From NCBI GenBank assembly GCA_018241505.1, contig JAFEDS010000006.1, positions 62,001-126,000 of the forward strand: DNA of 64,000 bases. Reading direction: 5' to 3'. A program made the translations under genes and the position numbers. This DNA is from Pseudomonadota bacterium. Its GTDB lineage: Bacteria; Pseudomonadota; Gammaproteobacteria; Steroidobacterales; Steroidobacteraceae. The notes under the pieces were generated by a model. The model ran no database searches and was not told where the DNA came from. It saw only the letters and a program-made list of their open reading frames with translations. Below are positions 44,629 through 54,028 of the stretch, piece by piece (the first letter of the stretch is position 1; each line of letters begins with the position of its first letter).

Positions 44629-45360
44629 ATGCAGATTGGGCAACGTCTCACGGCGGAATTCATCGGCACACTCTGGTTGGTTCTCGGCGGCTGTGGCAGC
44701 GCCGTCCTGGCGGCCGCATTTCCGGGGCTCGGCATTGGATTCGTCGGTGTCGCCTTCGCCTTCGGATTGACGGTTCTCACCATGGCGTACGCCATCGGCC
44801 ACGTGTCCGGATGTCACCTGAATCCGGCTGTTTCGCTGGGCCTGTGCGTGGGCGGGCGGTTTCCCGCCAAAGACCTGATTCCCTATATTATCGCCCAGGT
44901 CCTGGGGGCCATTGTCGGCGCAGCCATCCTGTATGTGATCGCAAGCGGCCACCCCGGTTTCGATCTCGCGGGCGGATTCGCTTCCAACGGCTATGCGGAG
45001 CACTCGCCGGGCGGCTATAACCTCGTGGCCTGCCTGGTCACCGAATTTGTCATGACCTTCGGCTTTCTGTTTGTGATCCTCGGCTCAACCCACGGCAGTG
45101 CACCCAAGGGATTCGCTCCGGTGGCCATCGGCCTGTGCCTGACGCTGATTCACCTGATCAGCATTCCGGTCACCAACACCTCGGTGAATCCGGCGCGCAG
45201 CACCGGACCGGCCGTGTTTGTGGGTGGGTGGGCGCTGGCGCAACTCTGGATGTTCTGGGTTGCGCCGCTCGCCGGTGCCGTGGTGGCCGGCTTCGTGTAT
45301 CGCTGGGTGGGCGGGGATGAGCCGAAACCCATCCCCGTGACCGGCCATCCGCCGGCCTAG
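44629..45360 (+). CDS. aqpZ: Aquaporin Z
   Basis: 243 residues with six transmembrane helices and two NPA motifs: [11 protein letters not shown] and [13 protein letters not shown]. The selectivity-filter Arg follows the second NPA. This is the water-specific AqpZ subfamily length and spacing. It converges with the DUF899 gene; the stop codons are adjacent. Confidence 0.95.
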   Translation: MQIGQRLTAEFIGTLWLVLGGCGSAVLAAAFPGLGIGFVGVAFAFGLTVLTMAYAIGHVSGCHLNPAVSLGLCVGGRFPAKDLIPYIIAQVLGAIVGAAILYVIASGHPGFDLAGGFASNGYAEHSPGGYNLVACLVTEFVMTFGFLFVILGSTHGSAPKGFAPVAIGLCLTLIHLISIPVTNTSVNPARSTGPAVFVGGWALAQLWMFWVAPLAGAVVAGFVYRWVGGDEPKPIPVTGHPPA

Positions 45361-46062
45361 TTACCTGCCGTAATCCAACTTCGGATACCAGTCCTTGCCG
45401 CGGCCCTCGGGCAGGCAGTCCAGTACGGTCCAGATGGGCATCAGATCCGGCGCGCCGCGCGGATCCTGCCCCGGGTCCGCCTGGTCAGAGCCCATCTCAC
45501 CGCTCCAGAAGTGGCGGATCTTGCCGTCCCGCAGCGCAAATACATTGAGCCCCGGAAGATCCGAGCCGTCGGGTGCAATCGCAAAATAGTCGCGGCTGAA
45601 CTCGCCACTGGGGTCTGAATACAACTTCAAGTCCCGCCAGCCGCGCTCTTTCTTGAAAGCAACCAACTTCTCGATGGGCGAGCGTGCAATGACCGCCAGC
45701 CCCACCCGCTGCTCCATGTCGCGAGCCTCGCCATTCCAGGCACCGAGAAGCGAGGTGCACATGGGACAGGGTCGCTCGCGCTGCGGTCCAAACATATAGC
45801 TGTAGGTCACCAGGGACTGCTTGTCACCGAAAAGCTCGCGCAGCGTGACCGGGCCACTCTCGCCAACGAACGCGTAGTTCTTTGGCACCTCACCGCCCAT
45901 CGGGAGCGCTCGCCGTTGCTCGGCCACACGCTCAATGTGACGCCTGAGCTCAATCTCCTCCACGAGCAGGGCCTGCCGTGCCCGGCGATACTCCGCCGAC
46001 TCATTGGGAAACCGAGTCTCATTCTTCTGCGCCAGCGCTGCTGCGGATACCAGGTCAGCCAT
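45361..46062 (-). CDS. DUF899 thioredoxin-like protein
   Basis: 233 residues from ATG 46062 (MADLVSAAALAQKNETRFP), which is preceded by AAGGAG at ideal spacing; a longer upstream open frame is rejected for this reason. A thioredoxin-like fold of the DUF899 family is indicated by QSLVTYSYMFGP, PCPMCTSLLGAW (CxxC at the expected active site), FKKERGWRDLKLYSDPSGEFSRDYF, and LPGLNVFALRDGKIRHFW. Probably a redox enzyme; no substrate is known. Confidence 0.87.
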   Translation of the reverse strand: MADLVSAAALAQKNETRFPNESAEYRRARQALLVEEIELRRHIERVAEQRRALPMGGEVPKNYAFVGESGPVTLRELFGDKQSLVTYSYMFGPQRERPCPMCTSLLGAWNGEARDMEQRVGLAVIARSPIEKLVAFKKERGWRDLKLYSDPSGEFSRDYFAIAPDGSDLPGLNVFALRDGKIRHFWSGEMGSDQADPGQDPRGAPDLMPIWTVLDCLPEGRGKDWYPKLDYGR

Positions 46063-46202
46063 CGCGTATCTCCTTGATTTGAATGAAGCGCCAATTCTCA
46101 GATATTCAAGGACGCCCGAAGCGGCCGCCATCCGACACCGACCGCATCCTTTTTGCGCTCCGAATCGTCTTAGTGGCATCTTCCCACCACTGAGTACCTC
46201 TC

Positions 46203-46844
46203 ATGATTCTGCACACTGTTCCGGGATCACCCAATGGCCGCCGCGTCGAGGCTGTCATTTCCCACCTGGGCCTGCCGGTCGAGCTGCGCCATTACGACTT
46301 GTTCAAAGGCGAGCTCAAACTGCCCCATTATCTTGCGCTCAACGGCAATGCGAAGGCGCCAACACTCCAGGACGGCGACTTCGTCCTGTGGGAAACGACG
46401 GCAATCATGCAATATCTTTGTGAACAGGTGGGCAACACAGATCTGTTTCCAAGGAGCCCGCGCCTGCGCGCGGACATTACCCGCTGGCAGTGTTGGGAAG
46501 GTTTGTACTTCAATGCCGCACTGGGGACTCTCGCCTTTGAGGCAGTAGCCAAAGCGAAGCACAACATGGGGCCTCCCGATGCGGCGCTCGTTGCGCAAGC
46601 CCGAGCTACACTGAACCGTTTCGCGCCCGTGCTCGATGCGCATATGAATAGCCGAAAGTACCTGGTCGATGAGCGGCTGACACTGGCCGACTACTCCATG
46701 GCCACGTTCTCGCCTTACATCGACAAAGTCCCCTATGACTTCACCCCATTCCGTCACATTCGCAGCTACTTCGAACGGATGAGCCAGTCGGAGCACTGGG
46801 CCCGCGCAGGCCGGGCGGCGGCGGCACAACCTAGAGCGGCATGA
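46203..46844 (+). CDS. Glutathione S-transferase family protein
   Basis: 213 residues. Thioredoxin-like N-domain (PNGRRVEAVISHLGLPVELRHYDL, NGNAKAPTLQDGDFVLWETTAIMQYLCE with the Glu-Ser/Thr-type glutathione site ETTAI) followed by the helical C-domain with RKYLVDERLTLADYSMATF. It overlaps the sigma factor gene by four bases (ATGA), so the two form one transcript and may belong to a stress response. Confidence 0.9.
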   Translation: MILHTVPGSPNGRRVEAVISHLGLPVELRHYDLFKGELKLPHYLALNGNAKAPTLQDGDFVLWETTAIMQYLCEQVGNTDLFPRSPRLRADITRWQCWEGLYFNAALGTLAFEAVAKAKHNMGPPDAALVAQARATLNRFAPVLDAHMNSRKYLVDERLTLADYSMATFSPYIDKVPYDFTPFRHIRSYFERMSQSEHWARAGRAAAAQPRAA

Positions 46845-47725
46845 GTACAACGCCAACCAACACAACGCTGCCACAGCTCCAGCAGGCCCGGAAGGACTTT
46901 CTGGAGCTCGTGGCGGCGCTCCGTCCAGACCTGCATCGCTACTGCTCGCGTATGGTGGGTTCTGTCATTGACGGTGAGGATGTAGTTCAGGAGACGCTGG
47001 CGCGCGGCTACTACGAGTTGTCCGCGCTGCAGAATCCCCCGGCCTTGCGATCATGGCTGTTCCGCATTGCGCACAATAGAGCGCTCGATTATTTGCGCCT
47101 GCGGCGCCCGAGTGAGCCGCTCGAAAACCAGGAAGAAGCAACCGACATCGAGTCGGACCCGGGGAATCTGCTGCCGCGCGAACAGGCCGTCACGCTCGCG
47201 ATGGCGCGCTTCCTGGAGCTCGCACCGAGTCAACGAAGCTGCGTGATCCTCAAGGACGTACTGGACTATTCCCTGGAAGAGATTGCGCTCAGTCTCGATC
47301 TCACTCTACCGGCGGTGAAGGCCGCCCTGCATCGGGGTCGAACCCGGCTCAAATCGCTCGTAATGCAGCCGGAGGCAACGTTGGTCGACGTTTCGCCCAC
47401 GGTCCACCGCTACGCCAGTCTGTTCAATGACCGGAACTGGGATGCCGTGAGAGACCTGCTCATTGATGATGTTCGACTGGAAGTGGTCGATGCCACCAGC
47501 CGCAGAGGGCGCAAGGAAGTCGGCGTCTATTTCACCAACTACGCCGGCCGAACCGGCTGGCGCGTCATTCCCGCTCGGCTCGACGGACGCGAAGGGCTGT
47601 TGGTCCTGCCTTCGGGAAACTTTGTTGAGCTGACAGTCCAGGGCGAGCGCATCGCGCAGATACGGGACTTCCACCACGTGCCTTACCTGACAGCCGAGTC
47701 TCAGCCAAAAGTCACTGGGTCTTGA
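46841..47725 (+). CDS. ECF sigma factor with C-terminal SnoaL-like domain (SigJ-type)
   Basis: 294 residues. Sigma-70 region 2 (DLHRYCSRMVGSVIDGEDVVQETLARGYY and WLFRIAHNRALDYLR), region 4 (SQRSCVILKDVLDYSLEEIALSLDLTLPAVKAALHRGRTRLK in part). From about residue 185 a SnoaL/NTF2-like domain follows, as in the ECF41/SigJ group. In that group the C-domain regulates sigma activity without an anti-sigma factor, and the partner gene is often a carboxymuconolactone decarboxylase or oxidoreductase. Here the coupled gene is a GST. It converges with and overlaps the peroxidase gene by 14 bp. Confidence 0.9.
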   Translation: MSTTPTNTTLPQLQQARKDFLELVAALRPDLHRYCSRMVGSVIDGEDVVQETLARGYYELSALQNPPALRSWLFRIAHNRALDYLRLRRPSEPLENQEEATDIESDPGNLLPREQAVTLAMARFLELAPSQRSCVILKDVLDYSLEEIALSLDLTLPAVKAALHRGRTRLKSLVMQPEATLVDVSPTVHRYASLFNDRNWDAVRDLLIDDVRLEVVDATSRRGRKEVGVYFTNYAGRTGWRVIPARLDGREGLLVLPSGNFVELTVQGERIAQIRDFHHVPYLTAESQPKVTGS

Positions 47726-49076
47726 GCGCGCCAACCTCCAACAGGGTCTGCATCGCCGCGAAATGCTTGTCATGCAGCGGCCGATCAAACAACGACCACG
47801 ACTTGGCTTCCTCCATGGCAGCCACCGTAGCAGGCAGGCGCTCGCGGTAGCGACCGAGCCCTGCCGCGGCTTCATCGAAATGCCCTTCCTCCAAGGCGCG
47901 AGCAACTTCGCGTAACGCCAGCACCATCGCCTTGGCGGCCACGCGTGCCTTGGCTCGCTGCTCCAAACCGCCGGTCACCGTGGTGTCTTTCGGCTCCGGA
48001 AACTTTTCAGTGAGCTCACGCCACTCTCGGTCCAACGTATCCACGACCAAAATGGCGGCTGCCGCATCGCGTTGTGGGATCGCGGTGTCCAACGCAGTGG
48101 CGAAGTCAGTGCACTCCTTGATGCGCGTCGGCACATCATCCGCCGTCACACCGCGATCACCGCCGCCAATGGCTTTCAGATAAGCCGTCAGATCCGCCCG
48201 GTCGCGAGCCGACAAGCCCAGCTCGAACGTCCGGTTGAAATGATCGACCACCTGCTCGTAGCTGTCGAAGCGGCCATCGTGGAAATACGGTGCGTTGAAA
48301 TTGGCATTACGCAAGGTGGGGGTCTTGAACAACCCGCCTGAGCCGACATCGTGCTGCCGATGGTCCACGAAGGCTTCAGCCGGTTGGTGGCAGCCGGCAC
48401 AACTCAGCGTGGGGTCGTGCGGAAACGGCCGATTGAACAGCTTCTCGCCGTGCCTCTCCTGCCGGGACACCTCCCCAACGAGCCGGCCGCCGGCACCCAG
48501 ACGCGGGTTCGGCACAAAGTCGATATCGTCAACATAGGCCACGAGCGCATCCAACACCTGGGGTGAGGGCTCGGGGCCTGAGAATTCGTTGACCACCACG
48601 TTGCGTACGAAATCCCGCAACGAGCTCGTTCGGCCATCGTGACCGTAGGGCGCCAACAGGTGGGCACCGCGCAGACTCGGTATGGTCAGCGGATCCAGCA
48701 CACTGTCGTCGGTCTTCGGATTGAACACGGGGCTGGTGGTATCGAAGTTGCCGTGCCGGGTGGAGAGGCCCGGAATGTAGAACAGCGAGCTCGAAGCGCC
48801 GTTCACATGACAGGTGCCGCAACTGATACCCGACTGCCGTGCAACGCCTCCCAACAGCTTCGGCGAGCTGAAAGCGACATCGCCCAACACAACCATATAG
48901 GACTTGTGACCGCCCGCGCTCTCGGAGCGGAAAACCTCACGCGGACGATCGAATGCGCCGTCACCGAGATCGGTGCCCAGGGGAAGCAGGCTGCTCCCCG
49001 GCAGGGCACAGATCCCGAGAGAGGGCAGGCATGTCAGCCAAACTGCGCACGACAGGGCCGCCCTCCCCGCTCTCAT
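47712..49076 (-). CDS. Di-haem cytochrome c peroxidase/MauG-family protein with helical extension
   Basis: 454 residues. Signal peptide ends near CALPGSS. Two CxxCH haem-binding motifs are present: SCGTCHVNG and SCAGCHQPAEAF. GLFKTPTLRNANFNAPYFHDGRFDSYEQ is typical of the MauG/Ccp family. The last ~150 residues (RIKECTDF...ALKTQ) form a helical extension not found in classical CcpA. It is 5 bp downstream of the phosphoesterase gene on the same strand, so co-transcribed. It probably sits in the periplasm and reduces peroxide or carries out a MauG-like oxidation. Confidence 0.88.
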   Translation of the reverse strand: MRAGRAALSCAVWLTCLPSLGICALPGSSLLPLGTDLGDGAFDRPREVFRSESAGGHKSYMVVLGDVAFSSPKLLGGVARQSGISCGTCHVNGASSSLFYIPGLSTRHGNFDTTSPVFNPKTDDSVLDPLTIPSLRGAHLLAPYGHDGRTSSLRDFVRNVVVNEFSGPEPSPQVLDALVAYVDDIDFVPNPRLGAGGRLVGEVSRQERHGEKLFNRPFPHDPTLSCAGCHQPAEAFVDHRQHDVGSGGLFKTPTLRNANFNAPYFHDGRFDSYEQVVDHFNRTFELGLSARDRADLTAYLKAIGGGDRGVTADDVPTRIKECTDFATALDTAIPQRDAAAAILVVDTLDREWRELTEKFPEPKDTTVTGGLEQRAKARVAAKAMVLALREVARALEEGHFDEAAAGLGRYRERLPATVAAMEEAKSWSLFDRPLHDKHFAAMQTLLEVGALKTQ

Positions 49077-49081
49077 CTAAC

Positions 49082-50860
49082 TTACCACTTCTTGACGGGT
49101 GTGCCCGTCAGCGGATCCAGGATCAAGGGCTTCTTGTTCTCCGGAGTGCCGTCGAAGTCGAACATGTTCATCACTGAGCCCGCGACGCGGTCGAAGGAGC
49201 CCGCGCCGGCGGCCGGCGGCTGCTCGTCGATGTACTCCAGGCCCCAGTTCTGCTCAATGAAGCGCAGGCTGGAGGTCTGATCGGTCTGAGTGTGATCAAC
49301 AAAGTTCTGCTTCGCCCAAGGTGAGATCACTATGAACGGCAGACGCGGACCGTAGCCGCAACGAGCCGCCAAAGCAGTGCCGCTGGTGGACGGCGAACCG
49401 CAAATGCCCGAGGTCTGGATGGCATTCGAGTTGGCAGGAGCCGTGGAAGTTGACAACGGGATCGTCGGAATGAACGAGTCGTTCGCGTTCGTGTTGTCAT
49501 CGTCCACACCGCTCGCGTTCGCGGACGGATTCACGATTGGGCCGTTGACGTGATCGTACCAGCCGTCAGAGTCGTCGTACTGAATGAACACAGCCGTGTC
49601 CTTCCACTCCGGAGACTGCTGCAGGGCATTGAGCACCTGGACAATGAACACCTGCTCAGTCAGCGGGTCGGAATTGCCCGGATGTGCATCCTGGTACTTC
49701 GCGGCCTTCAGGTACGAAACGGCCGGCAGGTTGTGGGCGGACAGCGCCTTGTAGAAATCCGTGATGTCGTAGTTGTGGTTGGCCCGTCCATTGTGACCAA
49801 TCTCAGCCACATTCAACGGTGCGATGTGATGCGGATTGCGTGTTGAAGCGTAGTACTGGAACGGCGCATGGTGCGGCGAGTAGTCGGACGTCGCCACGTG
49901 GATGTCCGGGCCCGGGTTGATGGTCGGGTTCGGAACGGTCAACAGCACTTTGCCGTTTTCGCTGTATTGGTGCGCAGTGTGCGACTGGCCGCACTTCGCC
50001 GGGGTCGTGGTCGATCCGTCGGAACCCACCACGGCGTCGCCGGTCTTGGCAAAGCCGCCTTCAAACCAACCCCAAGTGACACCCTTCAGGTTCAGCAGGT
50101 CGCCGACGTTGCGTCCCTGCATCTCGACTGTTCCCTTACCTGTTGCGGTACCACCAGCATCCGCACCGCAATCATCCAGCGCCGGATCCGGATCGCCGGT
50201 GACCGTGACAGGCTTGAAGCCTGAAACCTTGCCCTGCGCGAACGTGGTAGCCAGGTGAGCGTTGCCGGTCTGGCCCGAGATCAGGTTGATCGCACCGACC
50301 GTGGACGGTCCGAAGTTTGTGTCGAACGAGTTGTCGTTCATCGCAAAGTGCTGGGCATAGTTCCACAGCGCTGTCACCGTGTTGCCGTCGAAGTAGTTCA
50401 TCACACTCGAGCCGTCGGTCGCGCAGCCTTCACTGACACGCGAGGTCGCCTGTACGAACTTGTCGAGCAGGCCGCCGTCGGCGGCCTTCTGCTCGGCCGT
50501 GTAGTCGTGATTGAACGAGCAGGAGTAGGCATCCTGGTGACCCAGCCGCTTCGGATTGAAGAGGTTGGGATTGTTCGTGAGCATGCCGGCACTCAGGCCG
50601 TTGGCCCGCGGCGTGTCCGAATCTGCCTTGAAGATCGGCTGCTCGGTGTTCTTCGCGTGCGGATACGTCGCGAAGTAGTGATCGTAGCTGACGTTCTCGC
50701 CGAAGATGACGACGACGTGCTTGATGGGTGTGCGCGTCGAGCCGCCACCGCGGTTATCCGGTTGAGCTGACATCGCCGGCGCAGGCGCGGCAATGCCGGC
50801 CGCCACGACGGCACTTGCCACAAATGCGGCAACCATGGACTTGGAATGACCTGATTTCAC
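49082..50860 (-). CDS. Phosphoesterase-family (PF04185) acid phosphatase/phospholipase-C-like protein
   Basis: 592 residues from GTG 50860, which is preceded by GGGGAGAGG and gives a good signal peptide (MVAAFVASAVVAAGIAAPAPA); a longer upstream in-frame start is unlikely. Family motifs are IKHVVVIFGENVSYDHYFATYP (metal-binding Glu-Asn), NDNSFDTNFGPST and QYDDSDGWYDHV (metal-binding Asp/His). These enzymes hydrolyse phosphomonoesters or phospholipids and act in the periplasm or outside. The divergent promoter region contains a Pho-box-like repeat. Confidence 0.85.
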   Translation of the reverse strand: MKSGHSKSMVAAFVASAVVAAGIAAPAPAMSAQPDNRGGGSTRTPIKHVVVIFGENVSYDHYFATYPHAKNTEQPIFKADSDTPRANGLSAGMLTNNPNLFNPKRLGHQDAYSCSFNHDYTAEQKAADGGLLDKFVQATSRVSEGCATDGSSVMNYFDGNTVTALWNYAQHFAMNDNSFDTNFGPSTVGAINLISGQTGNAHLATTFAQGKVSGFKPVTVTGDPDPALDDCGADAGGTATGKGTVEMQGRNVGDLLNLKGVTWGWFEGGFAKTGDAVVGSDGSTTTPAKCGQSHTAHQYSENGKVLLTVPNPTINPGPDIHVATSDYSPHHAPFQYYASTRNPHHIAPLNVAEIGHNGRANHNYDITDFYKALSAHNLPAVSYLKAAKYQDAHPGNSDPLTEQVFIVQVLNALQQSPEWKDTAVFIQYDDSDGWYDHVNGPIVNPSANASGVDDDNTNANDSFIPTIPLSTSTAPANSNAIQTSGICGSPSTSGTALAARCGYGPRLPFIVISPWAKQNFVDHTQTDQTSSLRFIEQNWGLEYIDEQPPAAGAGSFDRVAGSVMNMFDFDGTPENKKPLILDPLTGTPVKKW

Positions 50861-51015
50861 AATCCTCTCCCCGAAAGAGTTGGTGGGTGGCGCGGGCCCA
50901 CTGGGTTTGTTGCGCTGCTGGTGTTGCGTTGTAGGCGTCACGCGTTGCATTTCTGTTGCAGGGCATCCGGCTGTTGGTTCCCCGCCACCAACTCTTGACG
51001 ATTCTCGAGATTCCC

Positions 51016-51037
51016 CCGTCACACAACCGTCACATAT
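51016..51037 (+). promoter_or_regulatory. Pho-box-like PhoB binding site
   Basis: CCGTCAC-ACAA-CCGTCAC is a direct repeat with the 11-bp period of the PhoB box (CTGTCAT-N4-CTGTCAT). It ends about 10 bp before TAGTTAT, which could be the -10 of the imelysin-like gene. That would put the RNA start close to the ATG. Confidence 0.5.
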
Positions 51038-51057
51038 CGCAGCTAGTTATGTGCGCA

Positions 51058-51855
51058 ATGAGAACCCAGAAAAATCTCAGGAGCGGCTGCGCCGGACTCC
51101 TGGTGTCCGTGTCACTCTGTGCGCATTCAACTGCGCCCGGAACGCTGGATAACGCGGCAGAACGCTATCGCCCCGAATTGGCCGCGTCGGTCGAGCAATG
51201 CCTGGCAGGCGCGCAGACCCTGCGCGAACGCATCGTCGCTAAAGACCTCGAGGGCGCCAAGAAAGCCTGGATTGCCGCGCGCGTCGGCTGGGAGCGATCT
51301 GAAGTTTTCACAAGTGGCTTCACGTCGGAGCTGGATGCCGCCATCGATAGCTGGCCCAGTGCGGTCGACGGTTTTCATTTCATTGAGGCCCGCTTGTTCG
51401 GCGCGCAGCAGATGGATGTGCTGCCGGCCACCGATGCCCTGATATTCCATCTCTCCAACTTGAAGATGATGGTTCGCGCCACGCCCTTGACGGGCCAGGG
51501 AATGCTGGAAGGCACAGCGAAGCTGGCGTATGAAATCGGCGAGAGCAAGGCCGATGGCGGCGAGTCCCGCTTCAGCGGCACATCGCTCGATGACATGCGC
51601 AACAATGCCGATGGAATCGCGGCGGCCTATCGACTGGTGTTTGAATCGGAGCTCACTGCTCGTGAGCCGGTGCTGGCGCGCGCCACGAAAGCCCGTATCG
51701 AGGAGCTGCAGGTCGCGCTGCAGCCGAAGAGCTTGGCGGATATTGATTCGGACCGGTTACGCGCGGCGAGCGAGGACCTGGTGTTGTCGTTGCAGAAGGC
51801 GGCAAGTGCCCTGGGGCTGCAGCGGCCGTCGTTGTCTGACTTGGCGCAACAGTAG
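51058..51855 (+). CDS. Imelysin/EfeO-like protein
   Basis: 265 residues from MRTQKNLRSG; an in-frame ATG at 51049 is an alternative. A short export signal (CAGLLVSVSLCAHS) is followed by a mainly helical domain. The motif GFHFIEARLFG matches the GxHxxE iron-binding signature of imelysin-like EfeO/EfeM proteins, and the DAAIDSWPSAVDG lead-in fits. Family members are periplasmic iron-binding proteins of ferrous iron uptake. No EfeU/EfeB partners are adjacent. It is divergent from the phosphoesterase/di-haem peroxidase operon, and the Pho box suggests co-regulation. Confidence 0.8.
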   Translation: MRTQKNLRSGCAGLLVSVSLCAHSTAPGTLDNAAERYRPELAASVEQCLAGAQTLRERIVAKDLEGAKKAWIAARVGWERSEVFTSGFTSELDAAIDSWPSAVDGFHFIEARLFGAQQMDVLPATDALIFHLSNLKMMVRATPLTGQGMLEGTAKLAYEIGESKADGGESRFSGTSLDDMRNNADGIAAAYRLVFESELTAREPVLARATKARIEELQVALQPKSLADIDSDRLRAASEDLVLSLQKAASALGLQRPSLSDLAQQ

Positions 51856-51919
51856 CTGGCGGCCCGTCACCGCGGAAGCGCAGCGCCCTGCCCGCGGCGC
51901 CGCAAGCTGACACGGTGCG

Positions 51920-52828
51920 TCAACTCTTATCGCACAACTCAACATCGCCGCTCATGGTCTTCAGGCGGATACGCGCCTCTTCCGAGCCACTGCCGCGCGT
52001 GCCATTCAACCGGCGGCCGGGCCCATACTTGCTGACGCGCTCGGACTCGAGGCCCATGCAGTTCTTGATATCGCCACTGAACGTGCTCACCTGGTAATCC
52101 AGGCTGCCTTCATGGCTGGCGCGGACCGTGAGCTCGCCACTGACCGACTCAGCATCCACGGTGGCGCCCTTCACGAGCTTCCCCTCGAACCCCATGTCAC
52201 CCGAGGTGGAACGCAGGCGGATGCTGCGCGACGGCTCCAGCTTGAGATTGACGTCGCCACTGACGGTCGTCGCTTCGAGGTCGCCACCGGCCCGATCGAC
52301 GCGGATGTTGCCGCTGATGGTGGTGATGTGGATTTCAGCATTGTTGGCGCTTTCCTTCGCCTTGCCGCGCAACACAACATCGCCGCTGACTGTCTTGATT
52401 TCCGTATCCCGCCCGAACGTGTCGGCCTTGACATTGCCGCTGACGGTTTTAGCCATCAATTCGCCCTCGACGTCCGCGACAGTAACATCGGCACTGACAC
52501 CGGAGATATCCAACTCGCTGTCGCGCGGCACACGGATGTACAGGTCGGCGGAGGCACTCCTGAAAGTATAATTGGGGACGCGCACTTTGATGGTCGTACG
52601 GCCGTGATCCGTGTCGACGTCGACTTTTTCGACGCCCGGCCCGATGTCGCCGTGGACTTCCACTTCCTGGTTGTCCCAACCCGACACTTCGATCTTGCCG
52701 GCCACGTTGGTGATGTCGACGGAGCCGTGCGGCTGGACGGCCAGGCGCCGCTCGAATTTCTCGGCGTGCGCCAGTCCTGAGACCGCACAGGCGCCGATCA
52801 GCACCCAAGCCTGCGTACGAGTAAACAT
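51920..52828 (-). CDS. DUF4097-family exported beta-repeat protein
   Basis: 302 residues. Signal peptide (WVLIGACAVSGLAHA), then repeated short beta units (NVAGKIEVSGWDNQEVEVHGD, KTVSGDVVLRG, TISGNIRVDRAGGDLEATTVSGDV in part) typical of DUF4097/GNS-type adhesin-like sheets. It follows the anti-sigma-like gene by 2 bp and probably belongs to the same ECF regulon. Function unknown; such proteins are linked to envelope stress operons. Confidence 0.82.
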   Translation of the reverse strand: MFTRTQAWVLIGACAVSGLAHAEKFERRLAVQPHGSVDITNVAGKIEVSGWDNQEVEVHGDIGPGVEKVDVDTDHGRTTIKVRVPNYTFRSASADLYIRVPRDSELDISGVSADVTVADVEGELMAKTVSGNVKADTFGRDTEIKTVSGDVVLRGKAKESANNAEIHITTISGNIRVDRAGGDLEATTVSGDVNLKLEPSRSIRLRSTSGDMGFEGKLVKGATVDAESVSGELTVRASHEGSLDYQVSTFSGDIKNCMGLESERVSKYGPGRRLNGTRGSGSEEARIRLKTMSGDVELCDKS

Positions 52829-52830
52829 GA

Positions 52831-53415
52831 TCAGATCCCCTCGCCGGGTCTGCCGGCTTCGTGCACGGCAGTCAGCACGCGCATCTCATCCTGATAAGTG
52901 TTGACGAGCAACTCCTGTAGCAATGCATTGCTCGGGTCCTTGCCGAGCTCTCTTTCCAGGTCACGCTTCGAGTCGTTGATGGCTTTGAGGCTCGCCAGCA
53001 CTTTGGCCCGTGAGGGCGGCGGCAGGTGCTCGAGGCGGGACTCCAGGTCCTTCACCAACTGCGCGCGCTGATTGATGTACTTGGGACCCATTACGTACGC
53101 TGCATGAAATGCACCCGGCTCATCGGACGGACGGTTACTTGCAGTGAGGCCGGTGTCATTGGGCCGCGCCCCACCGGATACCGGCAGCATCTCCCGCCCA
53201 ATCCAGACACCTACCGCCAACGCAACAATGACAGCCGCGGCCGCGAACACCCGCAATGGGACAGCGCGCGAGGAACGGGGGACCGGCGTTCCGGCGGCGG
53301 GCTGGCGCTCGGCGGCAATCTGCGCCTCGATGCCTTTCCACAGGTCCCGTGGAGGGGCGATTTCCTGCGGCAGGTCGCGAAGCGAGCTGATCCTGCGCTT
53401 GTCATTGCCACTCAT
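52831..53415 (-). CDS. Putative anti-sigma factor
   Basis: 194 residues. A cytoplasmic N-terminal part (ISSLRDLPQEIAPPRDLWKGIEAQI), a transmembrane helix at about residues 50-70 (VFAAAAVIVALAVGVWIG) and a periplasmic helical part follow. No zinc-binding HxxxCxxC motif was seen, so the call rests on the position between an ECF sigma gene (1 bp away) and a DUF4097 gene and on the membrane layout. Anti-sigma factors of this kind keep the sigma factor inactive. Confidence 0.68.
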   Translation of the reverse strand: MSGNDKRRISSLRDLPQEIAPPRDLWKGIEAQIAAERQPAAGTPVPRSSRAVPLRVFAAAAVIVALAVGVWIGREMLPVSGGARPNDTGLTASNRPSDEPGAFHAAYVMGPKYINQRAQLVKDLESRLEHLPPPSRAKVLASLKAINDSKRDLERELGKDPSNALLQELLVNTYQDEMRVLTAVHEAGRPGEGI

Positions 53416-53416
53416 A

Positions 53417-53989
53417 TCAACCTACCTCCACTCCGAGCCGGTCGCGTAGCAGGCCGCGTGCGCGATGCAGTTGTGCCTTGCAGGTGCCTTCCGCGACGCC
53501 GAGCATCGCTGCCGTTTCGGAATGTGAATAACCATAAATCGCATACAACACCAGAACGTCCCGCGCACCATCCGGTAAACCACCAATCGCGGCCTCGATG
53601 TCATTCACCTCGAGCGGCGATTCCAGGGTCCACTCGCTCTCAATCGGCTCATCCTCGCCCGCCGGCGCCAGGCTGTCCCAGTCGACCATGGCGGGGGTAG
53701 CCTTGCGCCGCTTGCCCAGGACCACATTGACCGCGATCCGGTGCAACCAGGTGGCCATCGAGCTGCGGTCCTCGAACCGGTCGAGAGCGCGCCAGGCATT
53801 GATGAACGCTTCCTGGGCGCAATCCTCGGCCAGGGCCTCATCCCGGGTCATCCGCAGGCACAAGCCGTAAACCCGGCCGGCATGCTCGCGGTAGAGCCTC
53901 TCGAAGGCGCGGGGATCCCCGGACCGGGCACGCTGAATGAGCGCACCTTCCCAATCGACCGTGGATTCCTGCCGCCCTGCCTCTTTCAT
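53417..53989 (-). CDS. ECF-type sigma-70 factor
   Basis: 190 residues. Region 2: GDPRAFERLYREHAGRVYGLCLR and ALAEDCAQEAFINAWRALDRF; region 4: GARDVLVLYAIYGYSHSETAAMLGVAEGTCKAQLHRAR. Both are typical of ECF factors. It starts a three-gene operon (sigma, anti-sigma-like, DUF4097). It probably controls an envelope-stress response and its own transcription. Confidence 0.93.
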   Translation of the reverse strand: MKEAGRQESTVDWEGALIQRARSGDPRAFERLYREHAGRVYGLCLRMTRDEALAEDCAQEAFINAWRALDRFEDRSSMATWLHRIAVNVVLGKRRKATPAMVDWDSLAPAGEDEPIESEWTLESPLEVNDIEAAIGGLPDGARDVLVLYAIYGYSHSETAAMLGVAEGTCKAQLHRARGLLRDRLGVEVG

Positions 53990-54028
53990 TCGTTTAGTTA
54001 GAGGCTACCGCAGTATGAAGGGTTTAAA

